Under the pieces are notes generated by a model. That model did not search any database and was not told the DNA's origin. It was given only the letters and a program-made list of their open reading frames with translations. Both the position numbers and the translations under genes were made by a program. From Silene conica (Eukaryota; Streptophyta; Magnoliopsida; Caryophyllales; Caryophyllaceae): 64,000 bases of DNA. The stretch spans positions 21,571,703-21,635,702 of the forward strand of contig CM055311.2 of NCBI GenBank assembly GCA_029255685.2. The letters are read 5' to 3'. Shown one piece after another: positions 36,058 through 46,620 of this stretch (position 1 is its first letter; every line of letters begins with the position of its first letter).

Positions 36058-36562
36058 ATTATATGATATGAAATAAAAATTGTTTTTGATTGTTCATATA
36101 TGATAATCGCGTTTATTGTTTGAGTTTTATTTTTAAAACTTATAATTATACTTTGTCAAATCCAAATGGGTTGTGGGAGACAATTTGAACCCCATTAAGT
36201 GAACCGGATGACTTAGTATAGCCCCTAGTCGTTTTTATGAGGTGACTTCTCAAAGCGACTAGAATGTGAGGCCATAGATGGCAAGTTCAAATGACATAGA
36301 GTCATATGGGATGACTAGTCAATCACATAGGCAGACTACATGAGGCACTTTGTCGGGCAACTTGTGACCGCTTATAGAGTTCTTTGCAATTCATTTTGAA
36401 CCTGGTTATGGCGAGAGCTACTTATGTATTCTTGCTAGTCGATTCTTAAACTAGAGACTATTGCCCAAGGTGGCACAGTTTCAGAGTGACTTTGATTTAT
36501 GCTCTACGATCTTCCGTAAAAGGGGTCAAATGGGCATCTTTTGGGTCATAATGGACTGTGTT
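36058..36562 (+). other. Copia 3' untranslated region, first part
   Basis: Follows the RNase H stop at 36057. It is non-coding up to the TRIM insertion at 36563. The region resumes at 37156-37439 and ends with the polypurine tract before the 3' LTR. Confidence 0.7.
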
Positions 36563-37150
36563 TGTAACACCCCATCCGATTATGAGGTTGAAATTGAGAT
36601 GTGTGGAGATTTGTCCCACATTGGTAGATTGAGAGACTTGTGATATGTTTATAATAGCTACCACCCATCACTTAGTAACAAGGCCTTGTGCTTTTGGGCT
36701 TAAGTGAGGACAAATAACGGGCCCAAAAGTGCACACCCATCTTATTGGGTTTGTGTTACGATGGTGGCGGGTCGGGTTGTTACAATGGTATCAGAGCGAC
36801 CCTGCGACCGTGTGGTGAGTCTGTGGTCGGGAGTACCCAGGTCGCACACCTAGCGGAGAGGATTCTGGGCTTGGCTGCGGTCAGGTTTAAGGCACAACGA
36901 CGACGTTATGTATTTAAGTGGGGGAGATTGTAACACCCCATCCGATTATGAGGTTGAAATTGAGATGTGTGGAGATTTGTCCCACATTGGTAGATTGAGA
37001 GGCTTGTGATATGTTTATAATAGCTACCACCCATCACTTAGTAACAAGGCCTTGTGCTTTGGGGCTTAAGTGAGGACAAATAACGGGCCCAAAAGTGCAC
37101 ACCCATCTTATTGGGTTTGTGTTACGACGGTGGCGGGTCGGGTTGTTACA
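36563..37150 (+). mobile_element. TRIM (terminal-repeat retrotransposon in miniature), TSD GTGTT
   Basis: Two 222-bp LTRs (36563-36784 and 36929-37150), TGTAACACCCC to GTTGTTACA, flank a 144-bp internal part. That part starts with ATGGTATCAGAGCG (primer site) and ends with AAGTGGGGGAGAT (polypurine tract). GTGTT at 36558-36562 and 37151-37155 is a perfect target duplication. I count three substitutions between the LTRs (GAGACTT/GAGGCTT, CTTTTGG/CTTTGGG, ACGATGG/ACGACGG). There is no coding capacity, so it depended on another element. I see no 5S-like promoter, so it is not a Cassandra element. Confidence 0.95.
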
Positions 37151-37439
37151 GTGTTAGTCGAAGGGAACAGTAGGATAGGAATTGTCCAACCCCTTGTCAG
37201 GGTGATTTTAAATCTCAGGGTCAATCGAGGAGAAGTTTAACTGGAAATGCGTGGCCACGCTCGGAAGGTATTTATGGTAGATAATTCCGGTCAAAGCAGT
37301 TAAATCTCCAGATCGAGGAAACCACTCACGATATGATCAAATGCAAGTACGACCTGCAAGACACCTTGCATTGAGTGGGAGATGATGTAATAGCACAAGA
37401 GAATCGGTGACGCACACTTGTCGAGGACAAGTGGGAGAT

Positions 37440-38656
37440 TGTTGGAGTAAGTGTCCTCAACAATAGGGCGATCACATCAATGAATATTCATCATTGATAA
37501 AACTACAATAAGAATACTCATGGGATAATTCTTCATCATATAGTCGACTGATCAACATTAATCGGTAATGATTGGCTTGCTAGAGTTTGACATTACTGTC
37601 GTATGACGGTGGTGATCAGTTGATCCCTTTAGGTCACACCTTTAGGACAACTCTGTTAATTGAAAATGAAATGACTGTATATTGATACGAGTCAATTCAA
37701 TCCTAGTTTATAAAATGTGTAAGGAGGATATTTATAATATGATTATAAATTATAAAATTTTAGTAAATGAAATGTCATTACTAGAAATTAATCGTTTATG
37801 AAACAATGATTACGAGAATGAATTTTATTATACTGCAAATGTTGTGGTATTATATTGGTACGGAAATTATTAATTAGATAATAGTAATTTCGAATTACTA
37901 CTAATTTTATAAATTAAAGTTTAATTAGTTAAACTTGTAATTTTATAAAATGATTTAATTTTTCATTGTAATTGTTACATAATGAACAAAATAATTGTGT
38001 GTGTCTATTTTTGAAATGGGCCGTGTGATTGTCACACTACACAAACATTACATATTATACATTTTATGAGTTAAAATGTTAATGTTTAAAATCTAATTTT
38101 ATAATGTTTAATGGACAAGTGTTGCTTGAGGTGCCCATGCATTAGGCACCCTAACCCATCCGGCCACACCCCTTTGAGAAGAACAAAATAGTGTTTTTCT
38201 CTTCTCAAGGGGTCATTCCATGCATGTTTAGGGTTTTGAATAAGAGAGAAAAGTTATCTCATCTTCTTCCTCCCTTGAACCGTGACATCCTCCATCATCA
38301 CTAAAAATTCTTAATATTGTTTACTAATTGTAGTAATAATATAAGATTATAATTACTAGGTTATTTGTGATTTATTTCTAGCACAAATAATCACAAATAT
38401 TAACAAGAGTGTGTCTTGGTGCATCTTATTGGAGGTCTTCTACTTTGGGGACTATTGGAGGATCATTCCATTGTTGAAAGCTCAAGAACTAGTAAAGAAG
38501 GAGTCTTTACTAGTGCCCCTTTTGGCCGAACTTATCAATGTAAGAACAAGATTGTTTCTTTTAATTTTCGGTTCTTATGTTATGCATGCATAAGATCATC
38601 TAACATTATAAGATAATCTAAATTAGTATGATTATATGAGGTTTAAGAAACCAACA
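37440..38656 (+). repeat. 3' LTR of the copia element
   Basis: It starts TGTTGGAGTAAG after the tract AAGTGGGAGAT and ends AACCAACA. Length is 1217 bp against 1215 for the 5' LTR, with scattered substitutions. Confidence 0.92.
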
Positions 38657-38951
38657 ATTGGTATCAGAGCGATTGGTTATTTGCATATATAATCGGTTTT
38701 GTTTTTCCGAGTTAAAGTAACTTAAATAAAACTAAAAATCAATATTTATATGATAAGTCACTCGAAAATTTTTGCATGTACTATATTCTGGTCCTAAAAT
38801 GTTTTTAGGTTATTTTGATAATTTATGGCATTTTATTGTTCATTGATATTGTTTTTAGTCATTAATATGTATTTTAAATGTTAAAATCGACAAAATGGAC
38901 TAAAAATAGCTAGAAAAAGTTCCTGACCTTGAATTTTTAATATGATGTCAC
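38657..38951 (+). repeat. Second, truncated copy of the copia internal start
   Basis: This repeats 8823-9117 (primer site TGGTATCAGAGC and leader) with a few substitutions and stops at GATGTCAC. It shows that a second element once shared the middle LTR. Confidence 0.9.
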
Positions 38952-39204
38952 TTTACAGTATCGTTTAGCTAGACTCTTTATATTTCATTTTTGCTACTCT
39001 TGGGATATGTTATCCCGGTTTGATACAATGTTGTATATAACTTATAACTAAACTTATTTATCGTTTATCTTCCGCATTTTGTTTAAGTAATTCACCTCAC
39101 ATGTTTTATATTCATGTCAAAAAAATTTAAATTCCACGCATTTTCCGCATGTTATGTGTTTATATTCCGTTATCGCGAGGGGTTTTTACATTTAACCTAG
39201 TTAA
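38952..39204. other. Unassigned AT-rich stretch
   Basis: I see no gene or terminal repeat. It could be the remainder of the LTR cut at 7607, but I cannot align them by eye. Confidence 0.4.
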
Positions 39205-39998
39205 AAAAAAGAATTTTGTACATGTATCCCCATCCACATTCCATTGCACCTTGGCACGTTGCTTCCAATACATCTCAGCTACTCTACCAAAGGCCTTTAA
39301 CTTCTCATTCACCTTGTGTATAAAGCTTCATCAGAATCATTAATAGCCCTTTACATCCCATCAATTAAGTCCTTATCAAATTGTTCCCATTTTTCCCCAC
39401 TCTTGTTTTTTCTCAATACTTCATTTCCTAACCCCTTGTCTTACCTTACTCAATTTCCTAACAACTTGAAAAGTTGGTGATCCCCAAATTCCATCATGCC
39501 AGATATTATCTATAACATTTTGGCATTCCTCATGTTCCAAAGCCCACGCATCAAGCTTATAAGGTCTTTTACTTATCTGCCTTGTTAGGTCCAGATCTAA
39601 TTCCAATGGTGCATAATCCGAAATTTGAATTGGGTGATGCTTAATTCTCGAGAAAGGAAATAAATCTATCCACTCCTTAGACCCAAATGCCTTATCAATA
39701 CGTTCATAAACCCTTTTGTCCCATTTCCTATTATTACACCATGTAAACTTTGGTCCCTTATAAGGTATTTCTACCAACTCATTTCTTATCCTCCATTTTG
39801 AAACAATCACAAGCACCCATAATAGGTCGTGTATTAGAGCTTAGCTTCTCCCAAGTGAATTCAACTTGATTGAAATCACCCATAATGAGATATGGATAAT
39901 CCAAAGATTCTAAACCCATCAACATACTTTCCAAATCCTCCAATACCACCATCCTCTTTGTTCCATCCGCTTCACTGTAGAAAGATACAAAGTACCAC

Positions 39999-41403
39999 TG
40001 ATGCGTGCATATTATATACACTTTTCAGTACCTGTTGGCACGCATTTCTATGTATTATGGATGCTTTTATATCGCTTTATTCCCTGAACGCTACATTGTT
40101 CTTTTTTTGCTATTTTGTAGGAATGAGCCTGAAAGGGGTGAAAACCGAGCTGGAAATTGTCCCGAGAACATAAATTTGGAAGATGGAGAGTTGGAACAGA
40201 GTTACGAACATTGGGAAGCGTGGTGAGAGGCTATTTCGAAGAGCGACATGGGCTGGAATAAGTACTCGATCGATGCCTGATAATGCTCGATCGAGCAAAT
40301 TTTGGTGAAGGATTGATCGATCGAGTAGAATATTTACTCGATTGATGGCTGCATTTTCTGAAGACCTCGATCGAGGGAAATGTTTACTCGATCGAGGAGA
40401 TTTTTGGGAATTCTACTCGATCAAGAGGATTCATTCTCTCGATCGAGAGGATTCATTCTCTCGATCGAGCAGATTGACTAATGGGCTTCGGTTTTACGTG
40501 AGACTTTAGGTTAGATTTTCAAGGAGTTTGATTTCTCTTATAAAAGAGATTAACCCTCGACTGATCAAGATATCTCATACCACAGACTATCATCTACTTT
40601 TTACTGCTTACTCCTTACTTTTACACTTTTACACAAACTTTTAGATCTAGTTTTCTTCTTTATTCTTTCTTGCCTCGGATTCCGGATTAATCTGTAATCT
40701 TTCTATTCTCCTTAATTTACTTGCTTTTATTTTCATTCTCGTTACTCTTACTCTTTTATTGCTTTTAATTAGTTATATCATGTTTGTTTATGCTTCCGTC
40801 TTAATGGTTAGCGTAGTTCACAAAGCCATGTGTAGCTAATTTCTTTGTATGTTGGGATGAGGGGAACCACGGTAGTAATGTAATATGATTAATATGTTTA
40901 GTTAGTTTTGCGATAAGGGTTGTTTGATGGCAATTTAATTATGAATTGGTTGATTGAATGCATGCAGGAGACCGGTTTATTTAGTTAAACCTGACCTAGA
41001 TCGAGAGATTGGAAGGGTAGACTTGCCTATAAAACAATAGAATAAACCTAATAGAGCGAAAGTTATTTAGGGGCTTCTAGGATGATTTGAGACCGAAAGG
41101 AGATAATCGCTACCCACCTTATCAAAGACTGACTGACCTATTTTAATCTGATAATTTAATACTGTGGTGACCGATTCTTGACATATTTCATTCTCTTTGT
41201 TAAACCTATTTTTCTCTTCTTCACTTCTCTCTTTTAATCCCTGCTTAGTTTAAACAAACCAAATTCAAACCCCTTTTTTTTGTGACTGAACGAACTAAGT
41301 TTTGCATATAGATATTTCCTCCCTGTGGAGATCGACCCTACTTTCACTAGCTTCTAGTTAGTAGACTTATGTTATTATTTTTGGTGTATAACGACACGCA
41401 TCA
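39999..41403 (+). mobile_element. Solo LTR (Athila-like), 1405 bp, TSD ACCAC
   Basis: It starts TGATGCGTGCAT and ends GACACGCATCA, flanked by ACCAC at 39994-39998 and 41404-41408. No internal region is present. The beginning (TGATGCGTG...TTGGCACGC) resembles the Athila LTR at 13964 (TGATACGTG...TTGGCACG), and near the end CCCTGTGGAGATCGACCC matches the block in the other Athila-like LTRs. It carries a nine-copy palindrome array. Confidence 0.9.
40264..40470. repeat. TCGATCGA palindrome array in the solo LTR
   Basis: Cores start at 40266, 40287, 40317, 40338 (TCGATTGA), 40367, 40388, 40417 (TCGATCAA), 40439 and 40461. Distances within pairs are 21, 21 and 21 bp, and the last three are 22 bp apart. 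Most cores extend to CTCGATCGAG. Confidence 0.9.
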
Positions 41404-41740
41404 ACCACGAACGTCCATATGATTCCTTAATATAAGCAACTAGAAAATTCTTACATACATACTTGATACTAAAATATAAACCCCTTATCCATCCAAGCCA
41501 AAGCCCGCCTGAGGTACCATAAGCATCGTACCCCGCAAAATTCACAAAATTAGCAGATCTAAAGGACGGCTAACACTACAAAAGTTACATTTGGTTTCAA
41601 TAAGAGAAATAAAATCATAAAACTTACTACTTAATAATGCTCTTAGTTAAGGAATTGTAGGAGAGAGTGTATTATTAAGTCCCCTACAATTCCGAAGTAG
41701 TCCATTTATGGATTATTAGGAGGTTGTGATGACTCTACCT

Positions 41741-43410
41741 CCGCAAAGCCCTCCTGATCCTGCTCCACTAACGACGCACTTGAGTCCACCATTTCAATGT
41801 CTGGAACCTGAACATGAAACTCGGGGATTAGGAATACTCATCTGAAACCCTGCAACCTTCATCAACTTCATATCTTGTTACCCCGCACTCTGAATCCCTT
41901 TTCATTTGCTTTGTTTTTTGCCAGAATTCGAATATACTCCTTTGCCATATCTACAGAGTCCATACTTTCTTTAGGCATGATGATATTATCAGTCTGTGTG
42001 CAACATTTCCTCTTCCTAGTTGCCCTAATTTCCTGCAAAAAGTCTTACCTCATAGTGTCCTTATGATACACACCAAATAGACCCATACAACCATTAGAGT
42101 TTCTGATGAGATCAATAGCAGCAAACAAACTAGATAAGGCTCTCATCCTTGGGATGTCAAATAATCTAGTCGTACTCTCCTCAATAGCTTCCACCATTAC
42201 TTGTTTCCCCCATCACCTTTCTTGCCTTCTAAAGTCTGTCCAGACATCCATTCCTTCAGTACCTCCATGTCTTGTAATTCCTTTTCATTCCGTATTATTG
42301 ACTCGGAAATCACACTTACGGCAGCAGACGAACTAGGTACACCATTAGCACCAACATTGTCACGATCCTCAGTTTTTATGATCCCCTTAAGTAAGAGAAG
42401 AAGCTCGATCAGTGTTAACATCCTCATCATGCTAAAGATTATGATCAGAATCAGAGCTCACCACAATAACTGAACTATGATGAAGATCCGGATCATAACC
42501 ATTAGACAAATATTGTGCCAAATTAAAATTATCCATATTGTACTCATACTGCTCATGTTCTTGTTCTTGTTCAGCAGAGGAATCATCATCCCTAATTTCT
42601 ATAACATCCACCATTCCTTCCTCCTCATCAGTCTCATTCCCACCCTCATCCTCATGCTCCCCTTCCCCATCAGCATTATCCTCCACAGCAACTCCAAAAC
42701 CCCCATCAGGGTAATGGTATATGATTGGAAGACCCCTAGGAGGTAGGATAAAAGATTGATTAGAACCCCTATGATCATTGTCCATCATAGCCCAATCCAT
42801 ATCACTCTCCACCCTTGTTACTATTGCCTCTTGGATTTGATGATCCTTGTCCACAACCCCACTCAAGCTATTTTGTGTTGTATACAAGAGGTAAGGATCA
42901 TCCACCTACAACTGCCTAAGAACATCAACTTGTTTTGCTATCAGGTCTCTATTAGTACCAAACTCCTCATCAACACTATGAAATTCTTCATTTTGTCCCT
43001 CTCCCAACACAACATCTCATCTTCCCTCTACTCCTCCCACTGGAAGATTATCTCTTTTATTCTGCCTTACCGGTTCCTCTATCTGTTCTTGGTCATGCAT
43101 AATTTCCGTTTCAAGATCATTATCTCTTGCATTATTATTATTATTACCTCCCTTAACTTCAACCTAATTGTGGTCACTATTCCTCCCCCTAGAACCAGCA
43201 TTAGGGAGGTTCCCTCTTCCAACAGCTCCCACTTCCATGTCCACATTATACCCATGATCTTGTCCAACCTGAAACACCACTGGCCCAGCAAAAGGTTGAG
43301 CAGTAACAACAAACCTCATTTCAGATAACACACGACCCCCGGGTTTAGTGCCCAGATCAAACTCCACTGCCCTTTCAGGTGACTCCCTCCCCCTTCTCCT
43401 CATATTCCTC
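41741..43410 (-). other. Decayed coding-like stretch upstream of the LINE endonuclease, possibly LINE ORF1 tail
   Basis: The minus strand holds several open segments (42197-42430, 42432-42905, 43164-43403) with acidic, low-complexity composition (for example DEGGNETDEEEG). They lie directly upstream of the endonuclease in the same orientation, so they may be ORF1 or linker sequence of the LINE. I recognise no domain. Stops separate the segments. Confidence 0.4.
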
Positions 43411-43414
43411 CTTC

Positions 43415-44290
43415 TTACTCCAAAATTTTAATATATAGTCACCCTTGCATTCTCGTTGTGAGCAAAGAAGGGTTCATACCCATTCTCAATGGCATGTTGC
43501 CTTATGGCCTTCCTTAACTCATACACTGATGGAAATTTTAATCCAACCCTAAGCACTATAGGTTTGCCAAAATCTACATCAGGGCTGAATGTGTCATAAG
43601 GGTCAGCCTCTTGTCATCATCAGAAGCTAAATTAGTATTGTCTCCTACCTGAACATTCAAATCATCAACATTAAGAATATCACTCCTAATTCTGGTTCTT
43701 GTCTCCCTAGTCTTTACACATGATTGACAAAGGTTCTTATTTACTCTATCAATGAGTGTTTCATCAATTACATCAGTGAACAACTCTTCATCATCCACAA
43801 AATCACCACCAACTTCGTTATTTCCAATATCAGGTACATTTAGCTGACTATCTTCAGTCCAATAACCCTTATCAAACCCATTACCACCATCACAATCTTC
43901 ATTAAACTCCTCTTCAAACTCTTCATCAACTCCATCCTCAAACTCAAACACTACTTGTTTTCCTTTTTGCTTATCACACACTAACCCAATATCTCCACTA
44001 TTCCCCTTATTTTGCCTCTCAAATGTTTCACTAAGTTTTCTCCTTATTGGTAGTTTATGTAACCTTCTTACAGGTTCCAAAATAGGTGATGTCGCAAGTC
44101 ATGGTGATCTCCTAAGTGACATAGGACTGACTACCATTTGAACACTAGGCTCATTAATTACACTGTCAACTTCATCCTCCAAAGAAAAAAGACTCTTGGT
44201 TATAGGGGTCACATTAAGTGGTCTAACTTCTATGGAATAAATGTCGAGTATATCATCTTTATCCCTAGATTTAAGCAAGCTTACCATTTG
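43415..44290 (-). pseudogene. Mutator-like (MULE) transposase N-terminal fragment
   Basis: The minus strand reads an acidic leader (EFEDGVDEEFEEEFNED), then after a frameshift near 43610 FGKPIVLRVGLKFPSVYEL and RKAIRQHAIENGYEPFFAH. The latter matches the MuDR N-terminal DNA-binding domain (the FxVGxxFxxxxEFRxAV...YAIENG pattern, PF03108 from memory). It ends at a stop after RVTIY, just where the zinc-binding cysteines should begin. An in-frame TGA near 44100 splits it from a possible upstream part (MVSLLKSRDKDD). No catalytic core is present. Confidence 0.65.
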
Positions 44291-44955
44291 GCTTTACATT
44301 TTAATCTGTGCATCCGCGTCGACAGCTCTTACCTTTAAGCTTAAAGTAAGCGTCAAAAAGCTTCCCACCCATAAGCCTACTCCCAGTATTCATTACATCA
44401 CTCAAGCAAGTTAGAGATCTGATGAGTGTAAAAAAATGTCTTAACATTGTGACAATAGATAAGAGAGATTATATGAAGATGTAAATACTTTTTACATGAA
44501 TCTTCCTTGTCAATTGATTATATCACATCTGAATTTTTCTGGCATATTGAAACAACAGGTCCCTCGTTACTCTCTAAGTATTTTGTTTAAAACTAAAGAA
44601 GATAAAATTATTTTGGGCAACAATTTAAGGTTCTAAATTGATTTGGGGAATTTGTGCTGTCATTGATTTGGGGTTTTTATTTAGCGTTCATATTCTGATT
44701 TTGGATTTGACGCTAAAGTGAGGATAAGGGAATGAATTCTGTTTTTTGTTTGGTACTGTTATGATTATATGAGTAGGGTGAGGGTAGTATAGGGATATTA
44801 TATAAGTTTAAGTCGTCGTGTTTTATAAATATTATTAGCGTAATCAACAATGGGGTAATTTTTAGAATTAAGTTATATTTAAGGTGGTTATTTATAAAAA
44901 TAGACCTAAAAATGAATTATTTGTATAAAAAGGAAAAAAAATCGTTTGGTTTTGG
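44291..44955. other. Non-coding AT-rich stretch
   Basis: I see no gene. There are short chance frames only. Confidence 0.5.
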
Positions 44956-44963
44956 TATGGTTA

Positions 44964-45111
44964 GTTGTAGTGGGAATGAGTCACGTGGTGGACTCACTTA
45001 CAAGGATGCTGGGGTTGATATTGACGCTGGCTCTGAACTTGTTCGTCGCATTGCTAAAATGGCTCCTGGTATTGGTGGCTTTGGGGGACTTTTTCCTCTA
45101 GGTATTTCCCG
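44964..45111 (+). pseudogene. AIR synthase (PurM-type, purine biosynthesis) exon fragment
   Basis: The frame reads GLTYKDAGVDIDAGSEL, then VRRIAKMAPGIGGFGGLFPL, followed by GGTATTTCC as a splice donor (exon end 45111). This is the N-terminal part of plant phosphoribosylformylaminoimidazole cyclo-ligase, a plastid purine enzyme. TATGGTTAG at 44955-44963 could be the acceptor. No transit-peptide exon is seen upstream, and I found no further exons (the GTDGVGTKLKLAF part should follow) in the next several kb. It is therefore a captured or broken fragment. The sequence is well kept with no stop, so capture was fairly recent or the parent gene is close. Confidence 0.8.
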
Positions 45112-45675
45112 TTCCATTTTCTAATTTGATTCGCTTTTATTTGGCGTCTTGTAAGTCGGTTCTCCCTCCGTCCCATTTTCTGGGTTTTGTAACCAAAGTC
45201 GAATACGACTAATATATTTGGTAGGGAGGAAGTCTCATTCTTCATAAGTAGGAAAACATAATAATAAGAATGATGTTGAAATGGCTAATTCCATGTTGGG
45301 GATTCTTGCTGAAGGTCTTAACTTTAGGGCGTCGTTGAGTTTGATATTTTACTGATTTGTGTGACTTAGCTGATTCTGCGTGCCATCTGCACTACTGTTT
45401 CCACCATGGTTGGGAATTGTCCATGTAATGCTAGGCAATAGGTGCAGGCTTGTGTTGCTTTAGTTTGAGTCCTTGTACTTCAAAAGCTACAATTTGTACT
45501 GCCTTTTGCTCTGTTTGAAGTTGAAAGTGAAAAGTTTGGTGTCGTTTAACCAATAATACATGTTTTGAACTTGATCGTGGGACTATCTCAGATTTATGTG
45601 AAGCAGTGATGCACATATCTTAGAACCTTAAAAGGTTGTTTAATAGAAATGAAAAAACAAAGAGATTGACTTTAA
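45112..45675. other. Probable intron remnant of the AIR synthase fragment
   Basis: Starts with the donor GTATTTCC. A short CTCCCTCCGTCCC...GTAGGGAGGAAG pair at about 45162-45232 looks like a degraded Stowaway-type MITE. No coding sequence is seen. Confidence 0.4.
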
Positions 45676-46024
45676 GGGTGTGTTTGGATTGAAGGATTTG
45701 GAGGGAAAGGGAGGGGATGGAATTGGAAGGATGAGAAATCCATCGTTTGGGTAGCAAAAGAAAGGTAGAAGGATTTGGAGGGAATGGAAAATGAATTCCT
45801 CCATTTCCCTCAAGGCAAATTATTTCCCCACCTAACATAGGCAAGATTTGGAGAGAAAATCATCTTCTCCATTCTCCCTCCCCTCCCCTTCTCTCCCTTT
45901 CTTTTCCCTCCTTCCCCCTCCCCTCCCCTTCCCTCCTTTTTTGCTATCCAAACAAGAGATTCTAAATCCCCTACTCTCTCTCTCCCTTTCTTTTCCTTCC
46001 AAAACCCTCAATCCAAACACACCC
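45676..46024. mobile_element. Tourist-like MITE, 349 bp, TSD TAA
   Basis: Terminal inverted repeats GGGTGTGTTTGGATTGA at the left and the complementary TCAATCCAAACACACCC at the right are perfect over 17 bp. They are flanked by TAA at 45673-45675 and 46025-46027. The repeats extend imperfectly inward into purine-rich (left) and pyrimidine-rich (right) arms. TIR type and 3-bp TAA duplication fit PIF/Harbinger-derived Tourist MITEs. No coding capacity. Confidence 0.88.
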
Positions 46025-46212
46025 TAAGTGAAGTATGCATTTTCGATGTTTTTACTGCTTCATACTTTAAGAAAGGAGGAGTAGAAGCAGACGCAGGTGG
46101 AGGTCGCAGGAGATTTGGAATGTTTATATGAAATACCATGATGTGGGGATTTAAAAGATAGTTCTTGAACTATCTTACAAAATAATGTTGTTTGGGAATC
46201 GGTCTTATACGA

Positions 46213-46445
46213 GGGGGTTTGGCTTTTTTGAGACTGCTTGTACCCCCTGACTTTCTCATATTTACGGTCAAGCCATTGTACTAACCCTAAATCTGTTCTT
46301 TCCTATCCTTATATAAAAAGGGGATAGGGGGGTTTGGCTTTTTTGAGACTGCTTGTACCCCCTGACTTTCTCATATTTACGGTCAAGCCATTGTACTAAC
46401 CCTAAATCTGTTCTTTCCTCTTATTCATACTCATTTTTTTCTCCG
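46213..46445 (+). repeat. 115-bp direct duplication
   Basis: GGTTTGGCTTTTTTGAGACT and the following sequence through CTGTTCTTTCCT occur twice, starting near 46216 and 46331. The copies are nearly identical over about 90 bp. It lies between the MITE and the 432-bp tandem array. Confidence 0.85.
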
Positions 46446-46620
46446 CTTCTTTCACTGCTTCTTCTTCAACCCAGATCTCTTCTTTCTTCTTATTCATACC
46501 CAATTTTTCGCAGCCTCTTTCACTGCTTCTTCTTCGGGTATGTTTCCTGATGATTTACTTCTTTATTTCAATTATTTACTTCTTTATTTCGTTAATTTCT
46601 TCGTTTATTTTATTGTTTTG

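Larger units (their letters stand above)
7608..38951 (+). mobile_element. Ty1/copia retrotransposon, decayed, host of nested insertions
   Basis: The element has a 5' LTR 7608-8822, an initiator-Met-type primer site, a 1.8-kb leader, one broken gag-pol, a polypurine tract (AAGTGGGAGAT) and a 3' LTR 37440-38656. Both LTRs start TGTTGGAGTAAG and end AACCAACA. An Athila element (13964-35884) sits in RNase H and a TRIM (36563-37150) in the 3' untranslated part. After the 3' LTR, 295 bp matching the start of the internal region (8823-9117) follow at 38657-38951, so the locus was once LTR-internal-LTR-internal. No matching duplication of ATTCA (7603-7607) is visible on the right because that side is truncated. 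Confidence 0.9.
39205..41740 (-). pseudogene. L1-type LINE ORF2 endonuclease region, split by a solo LTR
   Basis: On the minus strand, 41740 to 41409 reads NCRGLNN, ISLIETKC and, in a shifted frame, SGGLWLGWIRG. After the solo LTR (39999-41403) is removed it continues WYFVSFY, YLIMGDFNQVEF, KGPKFTWCNNR and RVYERIDKAF, then ISDYAPLEL. These are the plant L1 endonuclease motifs (the GDFN and SDHxP-type steps), here with SDYAP in place of the usual SDHxP. Towards 39205 it reads a linker of the WKQRAKVQW, DGDTCTKFF type that precedes reverse transcriptase. The RT itself is absent. Several frameshifts and stops show it is dead. Confidence 0.85.

Noticed and set aside
36563..37150. Cassandra-type TRIM with 5S RNA promoter
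   Set aside because: No 5S-like A box or C box sequence is recognisable in the LTR.
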